This document shows positions 1 to 7,619 of a stretch of DNA of 64,000 bases, one piece after another. Each line of letters begins with the position of its first letter. The first letter of the stretch is position 1. The position numbers and the translations under genes are program-made. The DNA lies in NCBI GenBank assembly GCA_964564865.1, contig CAZMDA010000008.1, positions 1-64,000 of the forward strand. The letters run 5' to 3'. Under the pieces are notes generated by a model, which did no database searches, was not told where the DNA came from, and worked only from the letters and a program-made list of their open reading frames with translations. Source of the DNA: RBG-16-66-20 sp964564865. Lineage in GTDB: Bacteria; Pseudomonadota; Gammaproteobacteria; Burkholderiales; SG8-39.

Positions 1-1150
1 CCTTCTCCTCGGCTTCGGCGCGCAGGCGCGCGGCGCGGTCGCGCTCGGCCTGGCGCGCCTGCTCGCGCGCGCGCTCGGCGGCGTCGCGCCGCTCCTGCGC
101 CTGGTCGCGCGCGGCCTGCTCGCGACGCTCGGCCTCGTCGGACCATTTGTCCAGGCGCTCCGCGTTCTCGTCGCGCTCGCCGGCGCGCGCCTCGTCGCGC
201 TCGGCTTCCTTCTCCCAGTCGCGGGCCTCGTTCTCGCGCCCGCCGCGGCGCGCGTCTTCGGCGCGCTGGCGGTTACGCTCGGCGTCGCGCCGGGCGTCGT
301 CGGCGAGCTTGCGCCATTCCTCGGCCTGCTGCTTCGTCTTGTCCGCGTCGCGCCGGTAGCCGTCGGCGGCCTGGTCGTCGTAGGCCGCGAACTCCTCCAG
401 CCAGGACAGGGTGGAGGGGCTGGTGAGAACCTGTGCCGCGGGTTGCGTGATCGTCGTGCGCAGCGGCGTGTCGAACGCGCCGTCGACCAGCTTGAAGTAT
501 CCGGTGCCGCCTTTCCCGGACCAGTCGGGGGCGCGGTCGGTGCCTGCGGGGTTCAACTGGACCAGGTAACCGGGTGTGCGCTCGCTGTCCCTGTCCGTCG
601 GGAGGCTTCTTTCCTCCCGGAAGGTGAAGGTGACCTCGGTGTCGTCCGAGTTCCAGGAAATATTGAAAGCATCCTGGTCCCATAGCTTCAGGTCATCGTT
701 GAGGGGGAGGGCGTTAACAAGAGTGCCCGTGGTTTGGGCGAAGCCGATGACTGCACTGAGGAAGGCGTCGCCGGCGCGGTCCACCCCCATGCCCCGCACG
801 GGCGAGGTGAGCGCCAGCTGCCCGGCGACGTTGTTCGGCGCCCCGCCCGGCAGCCCGCCGCCGGAGACCGGCGGCGGCGGGGTGAGCAGCTGGATGATGC
901 CGTGCCCGCAGCCGCCGGCGGCCGGATCGGCGAAGCCGTTGAACACGCCGTGCACGTGGACGCCGGCGCAGAAGGGCAGGTGCGCGCCGACGACCGATCC
1001 GCCGGGGGCGGGGATGCCGCCGGTGACGGTGAACGGCGGGTTGCCGAGGCCCGGCCCCGAGATGAACTGGTAGGTGCCGTCGGGAACCTGCGCCAGCGCG
1101 CCGGGGGCGAAGGCGGCGGCGAGGGCGGCGGCCAGTGCGAGTCTTCTCAT
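1..1150 (-). CDS. Secreted protein with C-terminal charged coiled coil (5' complete, runs off left edge)
   Basis: The reading frame opens at ATG 1150 and stays open to base 1, giving at least 383 codons with the C-terminus outside the window. Residues 1-20 form a clear Sec signal peptide (MRRLALAAALAAAFAPGALA, cleavage before QVP). The next ~240 residues are Gly/Pro-rich with scattered cysteines and histidines and resemble no family I can name. From about residue 265 the chain becomes an Arg/Glu/Asp/Ala-rich heptad-like helix (repeated EAR, ERD, RRD), a probable long coiled coil. An SD-like GGAG lies just upstream, and only 11 bases separate it from the outer-membrane protein gene before it, so the two are probably co-transcribed. 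That suggests an envelope role; the function is unknown. Confidence 0.75.
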   Translation of the reverse strand, partial: MRRLALAAALAAAFAPGALAQVPDGTYQFISGPGLGNPPFTVTGGIPAPGGSVVGAHLPFCAGVHVHGVFNGFADPAAGGCGHGIIQLLTPPPPVSGGGLPGGAPNNVAGQLALTSPVRGMGVDRAGDAFLSAVIGFAQTTGTLVNALPLNDDLKLWDQDAFNISWNSDDTEVTFTFREERSLPTDRDSERTPGYLVQLNPAGTDRAPDWSGKGGTGYFKLVDGAFDTPLRTTITQPAAQVLTSPSTLSWLEEFAAYDDQAADGYRRDADKTKQQAEEWRKLADDARRDAERNRQRAEDARRGGRENEARDWEKEAERDEARAGERDENAERLDKWSDEAERREQAARDQAQERRDAAERAREQARQAERDRAARLRAEAEEK

Positions 1151-1161
1151 CCCCGGTCTCC

Positions 1162-2658
1162 TCAGAAATCGAACGCCAGTCCGCCGGTCACGGCGGCCTG
1201 CTTGTACTGGTAGAAGGCGATGTTGGAGGTGTTGCGCAGGCTCTGCGCCTGGATGAACCAGCGCGCGCGCTCGTTGAACGGCCCTGAGAACTGGACGCTG
1301 AGGTTGCTCTGCTCGTCCTTGCGCGCGAAGGCGAAGCCGGCGCCGGCGAGGCTGTTGGGGTTGCCGTAGTCGTCGCGCGACACGCCTGCGCCCAGCGCGG
1401 CCACGATGCGGTTGGGGAACGCGTAGCGCAGGGTGCCCGAGGCGCCCAGGCTGTCGGAGACGAAATCGCCGCCCTCGGTCCGGTTGCGCCCGTAGGTGGC
1501 GCCGACGGCGCCGCTCCAGCTGGTGCCCGGCAGGCGGAAGCTGTGCGCCACCGACCAGGCCTGCGTCTCGCCGTCGCGGCTGAAGGCCGGCGCCACGTTC
1601 GCGCGGTAGTCGTTGTCGGTGACCGACCAGGCGAACTCGGTCACCGAATGGTCGGTGAAGCGGTAGCTGAACGCGGGCCGGAAACCGAGGGCGTCGCGGA
1701 ACCGGCTTCCTCCCAGCGTGGTGAGCTGGCTGCTGCCGCGGATCGAGAACGCGGCGCGCGCGGTGACCTGGGTGAACAGGTCCGCGTAGATGTAGTGGTC
1801 CAGGAGGTTCGCGCCGGGGATGTCCTCGTAGCGGTCCGAGAGGAACGCATAGCCCAGCGTGAACGAGGTTTGCGGCTCGACCTGGTGCGTATAGGCGGCG
1901 CCGGCGCTGAAGCGCGTGAACATCGAGCTCTTGCGCTGGATGTCCGCCGGCAGCGGCATGGTGTTGCCGAGGCCGATGACGTTGCTGTTGTGGCCGGCGG
2001 ACAAGGACAGCGACAGGCGCAGCGGCTTGTCCGGCTGGATGGCGGGCTCGGGCGGGCCGGCGAGGTCGCGCAGGGCACGCCCGGTCGGCGCATCCGCGGC
2101 GAACGCGGTTTCCATCCGCGCGCGCGCCGCCTGCGTCCGGCCGCGCGCCTGCTCCACGGAGGCAAGCGCCAGGTTCACCGTCGGCGCGAGGCGCGGGTCC
2201 CGCGCGAGCGCCTCGTTGAGGCGCGCTTCGGCCTGGTCGTGCCGGCGCAGCGCGAGGTGGCAGCGGCCGAGGAACTCGCTTGCCTGGCCCCGGCCGGGGC
2301 GTGCCGCGTCGAAGCGTTCCAGCCGGTCGATGCAGGGTTGCGCCTCGCCCCGTCCCATGTGCGCCCAGCCCAGCTCGAAATCCAGTTCGGGGTCGCGGTA
2401 GCCGGCGGCCTCGGCCTTGCGCAGGGAGTCCTGCGCGACGGCGAACTGTCCCTGGCGATTGGCCGCGGCGCCATGGAGGTAGGCCGCCTCCGCGTCTCGC
2501 GGGTCCGCCTTCATGGCCGAGGCAAAGTGTGCGGCGGCGTCGGCGAACCTTCCCTCTGCGAGCGCGCGTAAGCCCTGCTGTTTCAGCGCGTCGGACTCGG
2601 GCGAGGCCGACGCCACGGACAGGACGCAGGCGAGGGCGAGTGCTATGGCGATCCGCAT
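1162..2658 (-). CDS. TPR-repeat outer-membrane beta-barrel protein
   Basis: 498 residues. A signal peptide (about residues 1-18, ending SASASP) is followed by TPR-like helices to about residue 190 (A-E-G-R-F-A-D-A-A and related motifs). The C-terminal ~290 residues alternate hydrophobic and polar residues like beta strands and end in aromatic Phe (LAFDF), the usual C-terminal signature recognised by the BAM complex. Similar architecture (periplasmic TPR plus barrel) occurs in proteins that export or anchor surface polymers, such as surface-lipoprotein assembly modifiers; that parallel is inference. It is the first gene of a minus-strand pair with the secreted coiled-coil protein. Start ATG 2658 is supported by the signal peptide. 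Confidence 0.75.
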   Translation of the reverse strand: MRIAIALALACVLSVASASPESDALKQQGLRALAEGRFADAAAHFASAMKADPRDAEAAYLHGAAANRQGQFAVAQDSLRKAEAAGYRDPELDFELGWAHMGRGEAQPCIDRLERFDAARPGRGQASEFLGRCHLALRRHDQAEARLNEALARDPRLAPTVNLALASVEQARGRTQAARARMETAFAADAPTGRALRDLAGPPEPAIQPDKPLRLSLSLSAGHNSNVIGLGNTMPLPADIQRKSSMFTRFSAGAAYTHQVEPQTSFTLGYAFLSDRYEDIPGANLLDHYIYADLFTQVTARAAFSIRGSSQLTTLGGSRFRDALGFRPAFSYRFTDHSVTEFAWSVTDNDYRANVAPAFSRDGETQAWSVAHSFRLPGTSWSGAVGATYGRNRTEGGDFVSDSLGASGTLRYAFPNRIVAALGAGVSRDDYGNPNSLAGAGFAFARKDEQSNLSVQFSGPFNERARWFIQAQSLRNTSNIAFYQYKQAAVTGGLAFDF

Positions 2659-2694
2659 GGGTTTCCCTTCCCGTCACATCCTAGGAAGGGCCCG

Positions 2695-2734
2695 CGCGCC
2701 GCACCACCCCGCGAACGCGGGGTGGTGCGGCGCG
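2695..2734. repeat. 40-bp perfect inverted repeat (19-2-19)
   Basis: Two 19-base arms (left arm 2695-2713 beginning CGCGCCGCAC, right arm 2716-2734) are exact reverse complements separated by AA. It lies in the only gap between the divergent outer-membrane gene (start 2658) and alaC (start 2772). There is no T-tract on either side, so a simple intrinsic terminator is unlikely. It could be an operator, an insulator hairpin or a REP-like element. It is the longest perfect hairpin I noticed in the window. Confidence 0.85.
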
Positions 2735-2764
2735 ACGAAACTGGAGGTTCCCGGAATCTTCGCG

Positions 2765-2770
2765 TAAAAT
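2765..2770 (+). promoter_or_regulatory. Probable -10 element of the alaC-hom-thrC transcript
   Basis: TAAAAT begins seven bases before the first ATG of alaC (2772). A start of transcription 7-8 bases downstream would fall at 2777-2778, on the second in-frame ATG (MNM, second Met at 2778), predicting a leaderless message. No convincing SD lies within 12 bases of 2772. A -35 is not obvious. Confidence 0.45.
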
Positions 2771-2771
2771 C

Positions 2772-3974
2772 ATGAACATGCACGAGTTCTCTCGGATCAA
2801 GCGCCTGCCCCCCTACGTCTTCAACATCACCAACGAGTTGAAGATGGCCGCCCGCCGCCGGGGCGAGGACATCATCGACCTGTCCATGGGCAACCCGGAC
2901 GGGCCGACGCCGCAGCACATCGTGGACAAGCTGGTGGAGGCTTCGCGCCGCCCGGACACCCACGGCTACTCGGTGTCCAAGGGCATCCCGCGCCTGCGCA
3001 AGGCGATCTGCGACTGGTACCGGCGCCGCTACGGGGTGGCGCTGGATCCGGACAAGGAGGCGATCGTCACCATCGGCTCCAAGGAAGGGCTCGCCCACCT
3101 GATGCTGGCGACGCTGGAGCGCGGCGACACCGTGCTGGTGCCCAATCCCTCGTACCCGATCCACATCTACGGCGCGGTGATCGCCGGCGCCGACATCCGC
3201 TCGGTGCGCATGACCCCGGGGGTGGATTTCTTCGCCGAGCTGGAGCGCGCCATCGGCGAGCTGTTCCCGAAGCCGAAGATGCTGATCCTCGGCTTCCCCT
3301 CCAACCCGACCGCGATGTGCGTCGACCTGGAGTTCTTCGAGCGCGTCGTCGCGCTGGCGAAGCAGCACGACATCCTGGTGGTGCACGACCTCGCCTACGC
3401 CGACATCACCTTCGACGGCTGGAAGGCGCCCTCCATCATGCAGGTGCCCGGGGCGCGCGACGTCGCGGTCGAGTTCTTCACCATGTCCAAGAGCTACAAC
3501 ATGGCCGGCTGGCGCATCGGCTTCATGGTCGGCAACGCCGAGCTGGTGAACGCGCTGGGACGGATCAAGAGCTACCACGACTACGGCAGCTTCACCCCGG
3601 TGCAGGTGGCCGCCATCGTGGCGCTGGAGGGGCCGCAGGACTGCGTCGAGGAGATCCGCCAGACCTACCAGAAGCGCCGCGACGTCATGGTGCGCGGCCT
3701 GCACGACATCGGCTGGATGGTCGACAACCCCAGGGCCTCGATGTACATCTGGGCGAAGATCCCGCCCTTCTACGAGAAGATGGGCTCGATCGAGTTCACC
3801 AAGCGGCTGATGGAGGAGGCGAAGATCGCGGTGTCGCCGGGCATCGGCTTCGGCGACTACGGCGACGGCCATGTGCGCATCGCCCTGATCGAGAACGAGC
3901 ACCGCCTGCGCCAGGCGCTGCGCGGCATCCGGGAGATGTTCAAGAAGGACGGATTGCTGAAAGGGGCGGCATGA
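2772..3974 (+). CDS. alaC: PLP-dependent alanine transaminase (AlaC type)
   Basis: 400 residues, full length for class I/II fold-type I aminotransferases of the AlaC group. The N-terminus MNMHEFSRIKRLPPYVFNIT is typical of proteobacterial AlaC. The catalytic lysine that forms the PLP aldimine is in SKSYNMAGWRIGF (about residues 239-251), and the PLP-contacting SNPTA and HDLAYAD motifs precede it. Expected reaction: glutamate plus pyruvate to alanine plus 2-oxoglutarate; related enzymes accept other 2-oxo acids. It is first in a run with hom and thrC, a common betaproteobacterial order. The true start could be the second Met at 2778 if the mRNA is leaderless. Confidence 0.9.
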   Translation: MNMHEFSRIKRLPPYVFNITNELKMAARRRGEDIIDLSMGNPDGPTPQHIVDKLVEASRRPDTHGYSVSKGIPRLRKAICDWYRRRYGVALDPDKEAIVTIGSKEGLAHLMLATLERGDTVLVPNPSYPIHIYGAVIAGADIRSVRMTPGVDFFAELERAIGELFPKPKMLILGFPSNPTAMCVDLEFFERVVALAKQHDILVVHDLAYADITFDGWKAPSIMQVPGARDVAVEFFTMSKSYNMAGWRIGFMVGNAELVNALGRIKSYHDYGSFTPVQVAAIVALEGPQDCVEEIRQTYQKRRDVMVRGLHDIGWMVDNPRASMYIWAKIPPFYEKMGSIEFTKRLMEEAKIAVSPGIGFGDYGDGHVRIALIENEHRLRQALRGIREMFKKDGLLKGAA

Positions 3975-4003
3975 AACGCGGCCTCTTCGCGTTCCCGGCA
4001 TGA
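3971..4003 (+). CDS. Possible 10-residue coupling mini-ORF between alaC and hom
   Basis: ATG 3971 overlaps the alaC stop (ATGA) and encodes MKRGLFAFPA. Its own stop TGA (4001-4003) overlaps the hom start (ATG 4000) in a second ATGA. The double overlap would let ribosomes move from alaC into hom without a strong SD, since the bases just upstream of hom show none. It may equally be chance in GC-rich sequence. A product of ten residues is unlikely to act by itself. Confidence 0.35.
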   Translation: MKRGLFAFPA

Positions 4004-5310
4004 AGCCCGTCAACGTCGGGCTGCTCGGCATCGGCACGGTCGGCAGCGGCACCTGGAGCGTCCTCAACCGCAACGCGAGCGAGATCGAGCGCCGCGCCGG
4101 GCGCGGCATCCGCATCACCCGCGTCGCCGACAAGGCGCTCGACCATGCGCGCAGGGTCACCGGCGGCAAGGCGAAGCTGACGGCGGATGCCCGCGAGGTC
4201 ACCCGGGCGAAGGACATCGACATCGTCGTCGAGCTGATCGGCGGCTACGGGATCGCGCGCGAGCTGGTGCTCGACGCCATCGCCCACGGCAAGCACGTGG
4301 TCACCGCCAACAAGGCGCTGCTCGCCACCCACGGCAACGAGATCTTCAAGGCGGCGCAGAAGCAGGGCGTCATGGTGGCCTTCGAGGCCTCCGTGGCCGG
4401 CGGCATCCCGATCATCAAGGCCCTGCGCGAAGGCCTCGCCGCGAACCGCATCGAGTGGATCGCCGGCATCATCAACGGCACCTCCAACTTCATCCTCTCG
4501 GAGATGCGCGACAAGGGCTCGGCCTTCGCCACGGTGCTGAAGGAGGCGCAGAAGAAGGGCTACGCGGAAGCCGACCCGACCTTCGACATCGAGGGCGTGG
4601 ACGCGGCGCACAAGCTCACCATCCTGTCCGCGCTCGCCTTCGGCATCCCGATGCAGTTCCCGAAGGCCTACACCGAGGGCATCTCGAAGCTGACGCAGCA
4701 GGACATCGGCTACGCCGAGGAGCTGGGCTACCGCATCAAGCTGCTGGGCATCACCCGGCGCGCGAAGAAGGGCATCGAGCTGCGCGTGCACCCGACGCTG
4801 GTGCCGGCGCGGCGCCTGATCGCCAACGTCGAGGGCGTGATGAACGCGGTGCTGGTCAAGGGCGACGCCGTGGGCGCGACCATGTACTACGGCGCCGGCG
4901 CCGGGAGCCTGCCCACCGCGAGCGCGGTGGTGGCGGACCTGGTGGACGTGACGCGCCTCATCACCGCGGACCCGGAGCACCGCGTGCCGCACCTCGCCTT
5001 CCAGCCCGACCGCCTGGCGGCGGACCCGATCCTGCCCATCGGCGAGGTCGAGACCTCCTACTACCTGCGCATGCGGGTGCAGGACCGGCCCGGGGTGCTC
5101 GCCGACATCACGCGCATCCTCGCGGACCTCAGGATCTCGATCGACGCCATGGTGCAGAAGGAGCCGGAGGAGGGCGAGAAGAGCGTGGACATCGTCATGC
5201 TCACCCACCGCGCGATCGAGAAGAACGTCAACGCCGCGATGAAGAAGATCGAGAAGCTGCCCACCGTCGTCGGCAAGGTCACGCGCATCCGGCTCGAAGA
5301 GCTGCTTTGA
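4000..5310 (+). CDS. hom: Homoserine dehydrogenase
   Basis: 436 residues, the length of monofunctional Hom with a C-terminal ACT domain. The Rossmann motif GLLGIGTVGSG is at residues 6-16, the catalytic/homoserine region (VTANKALLATHG, ASVAGGIPIIKALREGL, NGTSNFIL) is at about 100-165, and the ACT domain starts near residue 355 (YYLRMRVQDRPGVLADI). It reduces aspartate semialdehyde to homoserine with NAD(P)H; the ACT domain usually mediates threonine feedback. The stop overlaps the thrC start (TGATG), so the pair is translationally coupled. Confidence 0.96.
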   Translation: MKPVNVGLLGIGTVGSGTWSVLNRNASEIERRAGRGIRITRVADKALDHARRVTGGKAKLTADAREVTRAKDIDIVVELIGGYGIARELVLDAIAHGKHVVTANKALLATHGNEIFKAAQKQGVMVAFEASVAGGIPIIKALREGLAANRIEWIAGIINGTSNFILSEMRDKGSAFATVLKEAQKKGYAEADPTFDIEGVDAAHKLTILSALAFGIPMQFPKAYTEGISKLTQQDIGYAEELGYRIKLLGITRRAKKGIELRVHPTLVPARRLIANVEGVMNAVLVKGDAVGATMYYGAGAGSLPTASAVVADLVDVTRLITADPEHRVPHLAFQPDRLAADPILPIGEVETSYYLRMRVQDRPGVLADITRILADLRISIDAMVQKEPEEGEKSVDIVMLTHRAIEKNVNAAMKKIEKLPTVVGKVTRIRLEELL

Positions 5311-6680
5311 TGCTGTACGTCTCGACCCGCGGCGAGGCGCCGAAGAAGCGCTTCACCGAGATCCTGCTCGAGGGCCTCGCCGCCGACGGCGGCCTGTATG
5401 TCCCGGAGTCCTACCCGAAGGCGGACCTGAAGGCCTGGCGGGCCTTGTCCTACCGCGACCTCGCCTGCGCGATCCTGTCGCGCTTCATGGACGACGTCCC
5501 GGACCTGCGCGCCCTGGTGGACCGCTCGTACACGAAGGCGGCGTTCGGCAGCGACGACATCACCCCGCTCGCGACGCTGGAGCCCGGATTGCACATCCTG
5601 GGCCTCTCCAACGGCCCGACGCTCGCGTTCAAGGACGTGGCGATGCAGCTGCTGGGCAACCTGTTCGAGCAGGTGCTGGCGGCGAAGGGCGAGTCGCTCA
5701 ACATCCTCGGCGCCACCTCGGGCGACACCGGCTCGGCCGCCGAGCACGCCATGCGCGGCAAGAAAGGCATCCAGGTCTTCATGCTCTCGCCGCACGGGCG
5801 CATGAGCGCCTTCCAGCGCGCGCAGATGTTCTCGCTGCAGGACCCGAACATCCACAACCTGGCGGTGAAGGGCGTGTTCGACGACTGCCAGGACGTCGTG
5901 AAGCAGGTCAACGCCGATGCGGCATTCAAGGAGAAGTACCGGATCGGCGCGGTGAACTCCATCAACTGGGCGCGCATCGCGGCGCAGGTGGTGTACTACT
6001 TCAAGGGCTACTTCGCGGCGACGAAATCCGACGCGGAGCAGGTGTCCTTCGCCGTGCCCTCGGGCAACTTCGGCAACATCTACGCCGGCTACGTCGCGCG
6101 CGAGATGGGCCTGCCGGTGCGCCGGCTCATCCTGGCGAGCAACGAGAACGACGTGCTGGACGAGTTCTTCCGCACCGGGAAGTACCGGGTGCGCAAGACC
6201 GCGGCGGCGACCTCCAGCCCGTCGATGGACATCTCCAAGGCCTCCAACTTCGAGCGCTACGCCTTCGACCTGCTGGAGCGCGACGGCGCGGCGCTGGCGC
6301 GGCGCTGGCGCAGCCTCGATTCCAGTTCGGAAGTGGACCTGAGCCTCGTCCCGCGCGCGGGGTTCGCCTCCGGCCGCAGCACCCACGCCGACCGCCTGGC
6401 CACCATCCGCGCCGTGCACGCCAGGTACGGCGTCACCATCGACCCGCACACCGCGGACGGCGTGAAGGTGGGGCTGGAGCACCGCGAGGCCGGCGTGCCG
6501 CTCGTCTGCATGGAGACCGCGCTGCCTGCCAAGTTCGCCGAGACCATCCGCGAGGCGCTGGGCCGGGATCCGGCGCGGCCGGCGGGCTTCGAGAAGCTGG
6601 AGGAACTGCCGCAGCGCTTCGAGGTCATCGAGGCGGACGCGGCGGCGGTGAAGCGGGTCATCGCCGCGGCGACGATGTAA
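5310..6680 (+). CDS. thrC: Threonine synthase
   Basis: 456 residues, class of the longer ThrC found in enterics and betaproteobacteria. The PLP lysine is in GPTLAFKDVAMQ (about residues 106-117) and the phosphate-binding motif is GATSGDTGSAAEHA (about 132-145). It converts O-phosphohomoserine to threonine, completing the branch begun by Hom immediately upstream. Start ATG 5310 shares its A with the hom stop codon. The stop codon lies inside the first copy of a 20-bp palindrome (6675-6694). Confidence 0.96.
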   Translation: MLYVSTRGEAPKKRFTEILLEGLAADGGLYVPESYPKADLKAWRALSYRDLACAILSRFMDDVPDLRALVDRSYTKAAFGSDDITPLATLEPGLHILGLSNGPTLAFKDVAMQLLGNLFEQVLAAKGESLNILGATSGDTGSAAEHAMRGKKGIQVFMLSPHGRMSAFQRAQMFSLQDPNIHNLAVKGVFDDCQDVVKQVNADAAFKEKYRIGAVNSINWARIAAQVVYYFKGYFAATKSDAEQVSFAVPSGNFGNIYAGYVAREMGLPVRRLILASNENDVLDEFFRTGKYRVRKTAAATSSPSMDISKASNFERYAFDLLERDGAALARRWRSLDSSSEVDLSLVPRAGFASGRSTHADRLATIRAVHARYGVTIDPHTADGVKVGLEHREAGVPLVCMETALPAKFAETIREALGRDPARPAGFEKLEELPQRFEVIEADAAAVKRVIAAATM

Positions 6681-6694
6681 CCGATCGGTTACAT
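6675..6694. repeat. 20-bp perfect palindrome, copy 1
   Basis: ATGTAACCGATCGGTTACAT is its own reverse complement and includes the thrC stop codon TAA. The same 20 bases recur at 8038-8057 within a longer palindrome. Copy 1 ends 17 bases before the -35 of the rnk promoter, a suitable place for an operator. The GTAACCGATCGGTTAC form resembles TetR-family operators, but no such regulator is in the window. It could also be a REP-like unit or contribute to transcription termination after thrC. Confidence 0.85.
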
Positions 6695-6711
6695 GGGCGG
6701 ATGCGCGCGGC

Positions 6712-6739
6712 TTGCTTTATTTTCTTCCTGTGCTATCCT
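6712..6739 (+). promoter_or_regulatory. Sigma-70-type promoter of the rnk unit
   Basis: TTGCTT (6712-6717) and TATCCT (6734-6739) are separated by 16 bases, a reasonable sigma-70 pair in an AT-richer pocket of the sequence. Transcription would begin near 6746, giving a leader of about 275 bases before rnk. That leader contains a 36-codon ORF and two hairpins. Confidence 0.6.
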
Positions 6740-6774
6740 CGGCCTGCAAACCACTGGATGACGACGCAACGCAC

Positions 6775-6885
6775 ATGAACGCCGAACGCAACCTCGCACA
6801 GACCGGCCGCCGCCAGGCGCCGGGCGTGGTCGCGCGCGTTCTGCGCACGCCGGGAACGCTCGCCGTTCTTGGCCTCGCCCGGTAA
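6775..6885 (+). CDS. Possible 36-residue leader peptide upstream of rnk
   Basis: ATG 6775 to TAA 6885 encodes a basic, hydrophobic-ended peptide (starts MNAERNLAQTGRRQ, ends LAVLGLAR). It is the only ORF of note in the rnk leader and begins about 30 bases after the predicted transcription start. The SD is weak. Two hairpins follow it before rnk, an arrangement seen in translational attenuators. No homolog is recognised, so this is a tentative call from position alone. Confidence 0.3.
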   Translation: MNAERNLAQTGRRQAPGVVARVLRTPGTLAVLGLAR

Positions 6886-6894
6886 GCGCTCCCG

Positions 6895-6916
6895 GCCAGC
6901 CCGCATCGCGGCTGGC
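6895..6916 (+). other. Leader hairpin 1 (7-bp stem) upstream of rnk
   Basis: GCCAGCC (6895-6901) pairs with GGCTGGC (6910-6916) around an 8-base loop. It starts 10 bases after the stop of the 36-codon ORF, where a translating or stalled ribosome would affect its folding. Confidence 0.45.
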
Positions 6917-6960
6917 TGAGGCGCCCACCGGGACCCTCCGCAAGACATAGCCCGCGCCCT

Positions 6961-6999
6961 GCGCCGCGCATTCCGCCGGCGCGGCGCGCCTTTCGCTTT
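6961..6999 (+). terminator. Attenuator-like terminator hairpin upstream of rnk
   Basis: GCGCCGCGC (6961-6969) pairs with GCGCGGCGC (6979-6987), a 9-bp GC stem with a 9-base loop, followed by the T-rich stretch CTTTCGCTTTC. It lies before the rnk SD (AAGGAG at 7010-7015), so transcription reaching rnk must pass it. It could be an intrinsic attenuator. The T-run is interrupted, so termination efficiency is uncertain. Confidence 0.45.
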
Positions 7000-7020
7000 C
7001 CTGCCCGACAAGGAGATGAC

Positions 7021-7437
7021 ATGCTTGACTACAACGACCTGGTGGTTTCCGTGCGCGACGCGGAGGTCCTCGCCCCCCTGCTGGGCGGCCGCTACCGGAA
7101 CAGTTCGAACCGGTCGGAATCCGATGGCGCGGATGCGCTGGCGGATGCGCTGGTGGACGCGCGCGTGGTGGCGCACGATCGCCTTCCCGCGGACCGCGTC
7201 TCGATGAACTCTGAAGTGACCTACCGCGAGGAGCCCGGCGGCGCGCGCCGCACGGTGGTGCTCGTCCACCCGAGCGAGGCGGCGCCGGCCCGCGGCCTGG
7301 TCTCGGTGCTCTCCCCGGTGGGGCGCGCGCTGCTCGGCCGCCAGGCCGGTTCGGTGTCCTCGATCAGCGTGCCGGGGCGGTCCTTGTCCATTCGCGTGCT
7401 CGAGGTCGAGCCGGCCGCCGCGCTGGAGCGGGCATGA
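7021..7437 (+). CDS. rnk: Rnk-type regulator of nucleoside diphosphate kinase (GreA/GreB C-terminal fold)
   Basis: 138 residues, the size of Rnk. The C-terminal half (EVTYREEPGGARRTVVLVHP to VLSPVGRALLGRQAGS) matches the FKBP-like GreA/GreB C-terminal domain, and the N-terminal half is a short helical arm as in Rnk. Family members bind RNA polymerase near the secondary channel but lack the transcript-cleavage coiled coil of GreA. A good SD (AAGGAG, 5 bases from ATG) fixes the start. The stop overlaps the next gene (ATGA at 7434). Two hairpins in the leader suggest control by attenuation. Confidence 0.8.
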   Translation: MLDYNDLVVSVRDAEVLAPLLGGRYRNSSNRSESDGADALADALVDARVVAHDRLPADRVSMNSEVTYREEPGGARRTVVLVHPSEAAPARGLVSVLSPVGRALLGRQAGSVSSISVPGRSLSIRVLEVEPAAALERA

Positions 7438-7619
7438 CGGACAGGCGTGAACGCGCGAGCGGCGCGGCCCTGGCCGGAGCCCTGCTCGCCGCGATGCCGT
7501 TGCTTGACGTCGTGCTGGGCGGCGGAGGCGGGGTCGCGGTGCGCGTCGTCGTGGGCGGCTGCGGGATTGCGTTGCTGGCCCTGGCGGCGGGTTCGTGGGC
7601 CGGGAGGGGGCGCGCATGA
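7434..7619 (+). CDS. Small two-helix membrane protein, unknown function
   Basis: 61 residues with a basic N-terminus (MTDRRERASG) and two hydrophobic spans (about 10-29 and 34-54) joined by a glycine-rich turn. The ATGA overlaps at both ends (7434 with rnk, 7616 with the following gene) strongly support translation as part of a three-gene unit. No family recognised. Sitting between two Rnk-like proteins it may be a membrane partner; this is speculation. Confidence 0.6.
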   Translation: MTDRRERASGAALAGALLAAMPLLDVVLGGGGGVAVRVVVGGCGIALLALAAGSWAGRGRA

